The translations under genes and the position numbers were made by a program. From NCBI GenBank assembly GCA_041166025.1, contig JBEAMJ010000047.1, positions 62,001-126,000 on the forward strand: DNA of 64,000 nucleotides. The letters run 5' to 3'. The DNA comes from UBA7672 sp041166025 (GTDB taxonomy: Bacteria; Pseudomonadota; Alphaproteobacteria; Caulobacterales; Hyphomonadaceae). Positions 60,588-64,000 of this stretch are shown one piece after another. The notes beneath the pieces were generated by a model that was not told the origin of the DNA, made no database searches, and saw only the letters and a program-made list of their open reading frames with translations. Each line of letters starts with the position of its first letter. The first letter of the stretch is position 1.

Positions 60588-61775
60588 ATGTCGTCGCCCA
60601 CCATCGCGAACCCAGCCGCAAGGCCGATCAACGCCCGCGCGGCGCTGATCTTCCTCTTTCTCGGCAATATCATGATCGGATCGGGCGTGCTTGCGCCCGC
60701 CGCCATGATCAACACGATGAAGGCCGATCTCGGCGTCAGCACGGTCTCCATCGGCGCGCTGATCGGCTGGGGCGCCGTGGTCCTCTGCATCGGCGCCCCC
60801 GCCTTCGGTTTCTTCACCAACCGCGTGGATCGCCGCACACTGCTCAGCGCCTCGCTGCTCCTCTACGCCGTCGGCCATGCCGCGTCCGCCTTCGCGCCGG
60901 ACTACGCCGCGCTGCTGGTGATGCGCCTGGTGATGATCAGTGGCGCCGCGATCTTCACGCCGCAGGCGGCCAGCGCCGTCGCGCTTATCGTGCCGGAAAG
61001 CCGCCGCGCGAGCGCCGTGGCCACGGTCTTCATGGGCTGGGCCGTCGCCACCGCCGTTGTCATACCATTGATGAGCATCGCCGCCGAAGCGCTCGACTGG
61101 CGCCTCGTCTACGGCGTGCTCGCGGCCGGTTCGCTGCTCGCCGCCATCGGCATCATCGCGGCGCTGCCGGGCAGGCTCTATCCCGCGCGGCTCTCGGTGA
61201 GCGCATGGGGCGATGTGCTCACCCGCCCCGCCATCCTGATCCTGCTCGCGGCGACGTCGCTGCAGGTGATGGGTCAGTTCACGCTATTCCCCTATCTCGC
61301 CGCCGAACTGCCGCGCGTGGCCGGCGCCGGCCCTTCCATGGTGGCGCTGGCGCTCGCCCTCTCCGGCGCTGCGGGCCTCATCGGCTCGATCCTTGCCACA
61401 CGCGCCGTCAGCGGCCTCGGCGCACCGCGCACGCACATGATCTGCCTCGCAGCTATGGCCACGGGGCTCATCGGCTGGTCGATCGTCTCGGGTGCGTTGA
61501 TCCCCGCCATGGTCAGCATCTTCGTGTGGGGCCTCGGGTTTGGCGCCGCCGTCTCGATGCAGCAGGCCCGCCTCATCGCGGTGGCGCCGGCGCTCGCCTC
61601 GGCCTCCGTCGCGCTAAACACCTCAGTGCTCTATCTCGGCCAGGCCGCTGGCACAGCGATCGGCGGCGACCTCATCACACGCGAAGCCTACGCCCTCATG
61701 GGCCCCACAGGCGCCGCCTTCATGCTGGCCGCCATCGGCGCATCGTGGTGGGTGAATCGGAAGTATGGGGCATGA
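60588..61775 (+). CDS. MFS transporter (AraJ-like, 12 TM)
   Basis: 395 residues, about 12 transmembrane helices. 'LFLGNIMIGSGVLAPAAMIN', 'GWGAVVLCIGAPAFGFFTNR' with motif A 'GFFTNRVDRRTL', 'VMGWAVATAVVIPLM'-like region and 'GLGFGAAVSMQQARLIAVAP' match sugar-efflux/AraJ type permeases that export small molecules by proton exchange. Substrate unknown. 129 bp after MAPEG; probably a separate unit. Confidence 0.82.
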   Translation: MSSPTIANPAARPINARAALIFLFLGNIMIGSGVLAPAAMINTMKADLGVSTVSIGALIGWGAVVLCIGAPAFGFFTNRVDRRTLLSASLLLYAVGHAASAFAPDYAALLVMRLVMISGAAIFTPQAASAVALIVPESRRASAVATVFMGWAVATAVVIPLMSIAAEALDWRLVYGVLAAGSLLAAIGIIAALPGRLYPARLSVSAWGDVLTRPAILILLAATSLQVMGQFTLFPYLAAELPRVAGAGPSMVALALALSGAAGLIGSILATRAVSGLGAPRTHMICLAAMATGLIGWSIVSGALIPAMVSIFVWGLGFGAAVSMQQARLIAVAPALASASVALNTSVLYLGQAAGTAIGGDLITREAYALMGPTGAAFMLAAIGASWWVNRKYGA

Positions 61776-61802
61776 AATTCGCCGCAGGAGTCCCTGTCGC
61801 AC

Positions 61803-61921
61803 CCCCGTGGTTCGACGGACGCGCTTCGCGCTGCTCACCATGAGGGCTCAGGTAACTGACTGCGAAGGCCTCGCATAGTGAGCGGCGACCGGAGGGGGAG
61901 CGTCCGTCGAACCACGAGGGG
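61803..61921. repeat. REP-like inverted repeat between the MFS and prfC genes
   Basis: GTGGTTCGACGGACGC at 61807-61822 is inverted as GCGTCCGTCGAACCAC at 61900-61915 (16-bp perfect arms, plus CCCC/GGGG flanks), with an inner GC-rich part containing 'GCGCTTCGCGCTGCTCACCA' . The unit resembles the widespread alphaproteobacterial palindromic element built on 'TGGTTCGAGACGCGC...GCTCACCATGAGG'. Sits between two convergent stop codons, the usual REP/REPIN location; may also terminate transcription from either side. Confidence 0.65.
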
Positions 61922-61944
61922 CCGGGCTGACGGGCATCGCGACC

Positions 61945-63543
<1,599 letters not shown>

Positions 63544-63640
63544 GGCGCGGGGGCATACAGGGGCCCGGGAGAAAGGTCTACTCCCGCTGACTACGCTGGG
63601 CTGGCGTGCCGCATGGCTGCCGAAAGCCGCGCGCGGCTAG

Positions 63641-64000
63641 TTCTTCCGAGCCGAAACATTCTTCTACGTCGCCCGCTACCTCGATGAGGTGGGATCACCT
63701 TCTGCGGACTTCATCTCTCACTCCCATGGCGAAGGCTTCCTCCGCTTCTTCCAGGAGCGTTGCCAGCACCAGGGCACCTTCATCTTCGACGAACCCGAGT
63801 CCCCCTCTCGCCCTCACGCCAGTTCGAGTTCCTTAAACTGCTCCGCGCCATGGACGGGTCGAAGAAGTCACGGGTCAAAATAGCGACCCACTCGACAATG
63901 CTGATGGCCTATCCCGGCGCCGCGCTACTCCGGCTCACGCCTGGAGGTCTTGAACCGACCACGCTGTAGCGGACTGATCACGACCGCCTGATGCGTGATT
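63641..64000 (+). pseudogene. AAA-type ATPase remnant, frameshifted and truncated, running off the window
   Basis: From 63641 the plus strand reads 'FFRAETFFYVARYLDEVGSP', 'FISHSHGEGFLRFFQERCQH' and 'GTFIFDEPES' (Walker B of small predicted AAA ATPases), then homology moves to another frame, 'PLSPSRQFEFLKLLRAMDGS' and 'ATHSTMLMAYPGAALLRLTP', then 'GLEPTTL' and a TAG (63967-63969) after which the frame continues 'RTDHDRLMRD' into the edge. The frame switch near 63790-63806 and the in-frame TAG make it non-functional; the Walker A end is absent because prfC begins 98 bp upstream. Relatives share the order HSHGEGFL-x-FF ... DEPESALS ... ATHSP. Confidence 0.7.

Overview
The window is about 64 kb of GC-rich DNA (roughly 65% GC by eye) from a bacterial chromosome, almost certainly an alphaproteobacterium. 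The signs are a cycHJKL-type cytochrome c maturation operon (ccmI-E-F-H) sitting between a FeuP/FeuQ-like two-component pair and degP, a second OmpR/histidine-kinase pair and glnE, an order I recall from rhizobia and relatives. There is also a CtrA-type box (TTAA-N7-TTAAC) upstream of a PleC/DivJ-like histidine kinase, DUF2336 and DUF6768 proteins, and the remains of an alphaproteobacterial gene transfer agent (GTA) head cluster. Caulobacterales/Hyphomonadaceae is my best guess; this is inference. I see no tRNA, rRNA, CRISPR array or intact insertion sequence.

Layout. 1-6 kb: arginine succinyltransferase pathway (astA, start of astD), a Yip1-like membrane protein, a DHA2 drug exporter and a large polytopic membrane protein. 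6-14 kb: a secreted Hcp-like protein, a conserved hypothetical, pepN, an EAL phosphodiesterase and a large sensor kinase (signalling block with CtrA-type sites). 14-15.5 kb: an ECF sigma, membrane anti-sigma and CnrX-like periplasmic sensor trio. 15.6-29.6 kb: one long minus-strand run, PepSY protein > feuP > feuQ > ccmI > ccmE > ccmF > ccmH > degP > response regulator > kinase > glnE, with a CbpA-like co-chaperone upstream; it joins envelope stress sensing, cytochrome c assembly, periplasmic proteolysis and nitrogen control. 30-34.5 kb: YbaL-type antiporter, SDR, TsaA/TrmO-like and SnoaL-like genes.

34.5-43.9 kb is the accessory part: a decayed HK97/GTA head module on the minus strand (portal, a gp3.5-like small gene, prohead protease, major capsid, each with frameshifts or stop codons). 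It is interrupted by two tandem paralogous secreted 'CHEGN' proteins and by a stand-alone DUF262 protein, and followed by several tiny plus-strand ORFs, a nonsense-mutated pilus-like (TadE/TadG-like) gene and small membrane proteins.

44-64 kb: PBP1A, a repeat-rich proline-tailed lipoprotein, a PQQ-type beta-propeller lipoprotein divergent from an Ntn-hydrolase acylase, enoyl-CoA hydratase, an ABC-F ATPase, DUF2336, a full-length DUF262-DUF1524 (GmrSD-like) protein, and a glutathione-linked cluster (cytosolic GST, exported GST, ECF sigma plus DUF6768 membrane partner, MAPEG). An MFS permease, a REP-like inverted repeat, prfC and the broken end of an AAA ATPase gene close the window.

The strongest unusual signals are the GTA graveyard with its cargo insertions, the FeuN-like PepSY protein ahead of feuPQ, the lone DUF262 gene with an adjacent 33-residue membrane peptide, the orphan secreted Hcp-like protein, and a glutathione S-transferase with an export signal.
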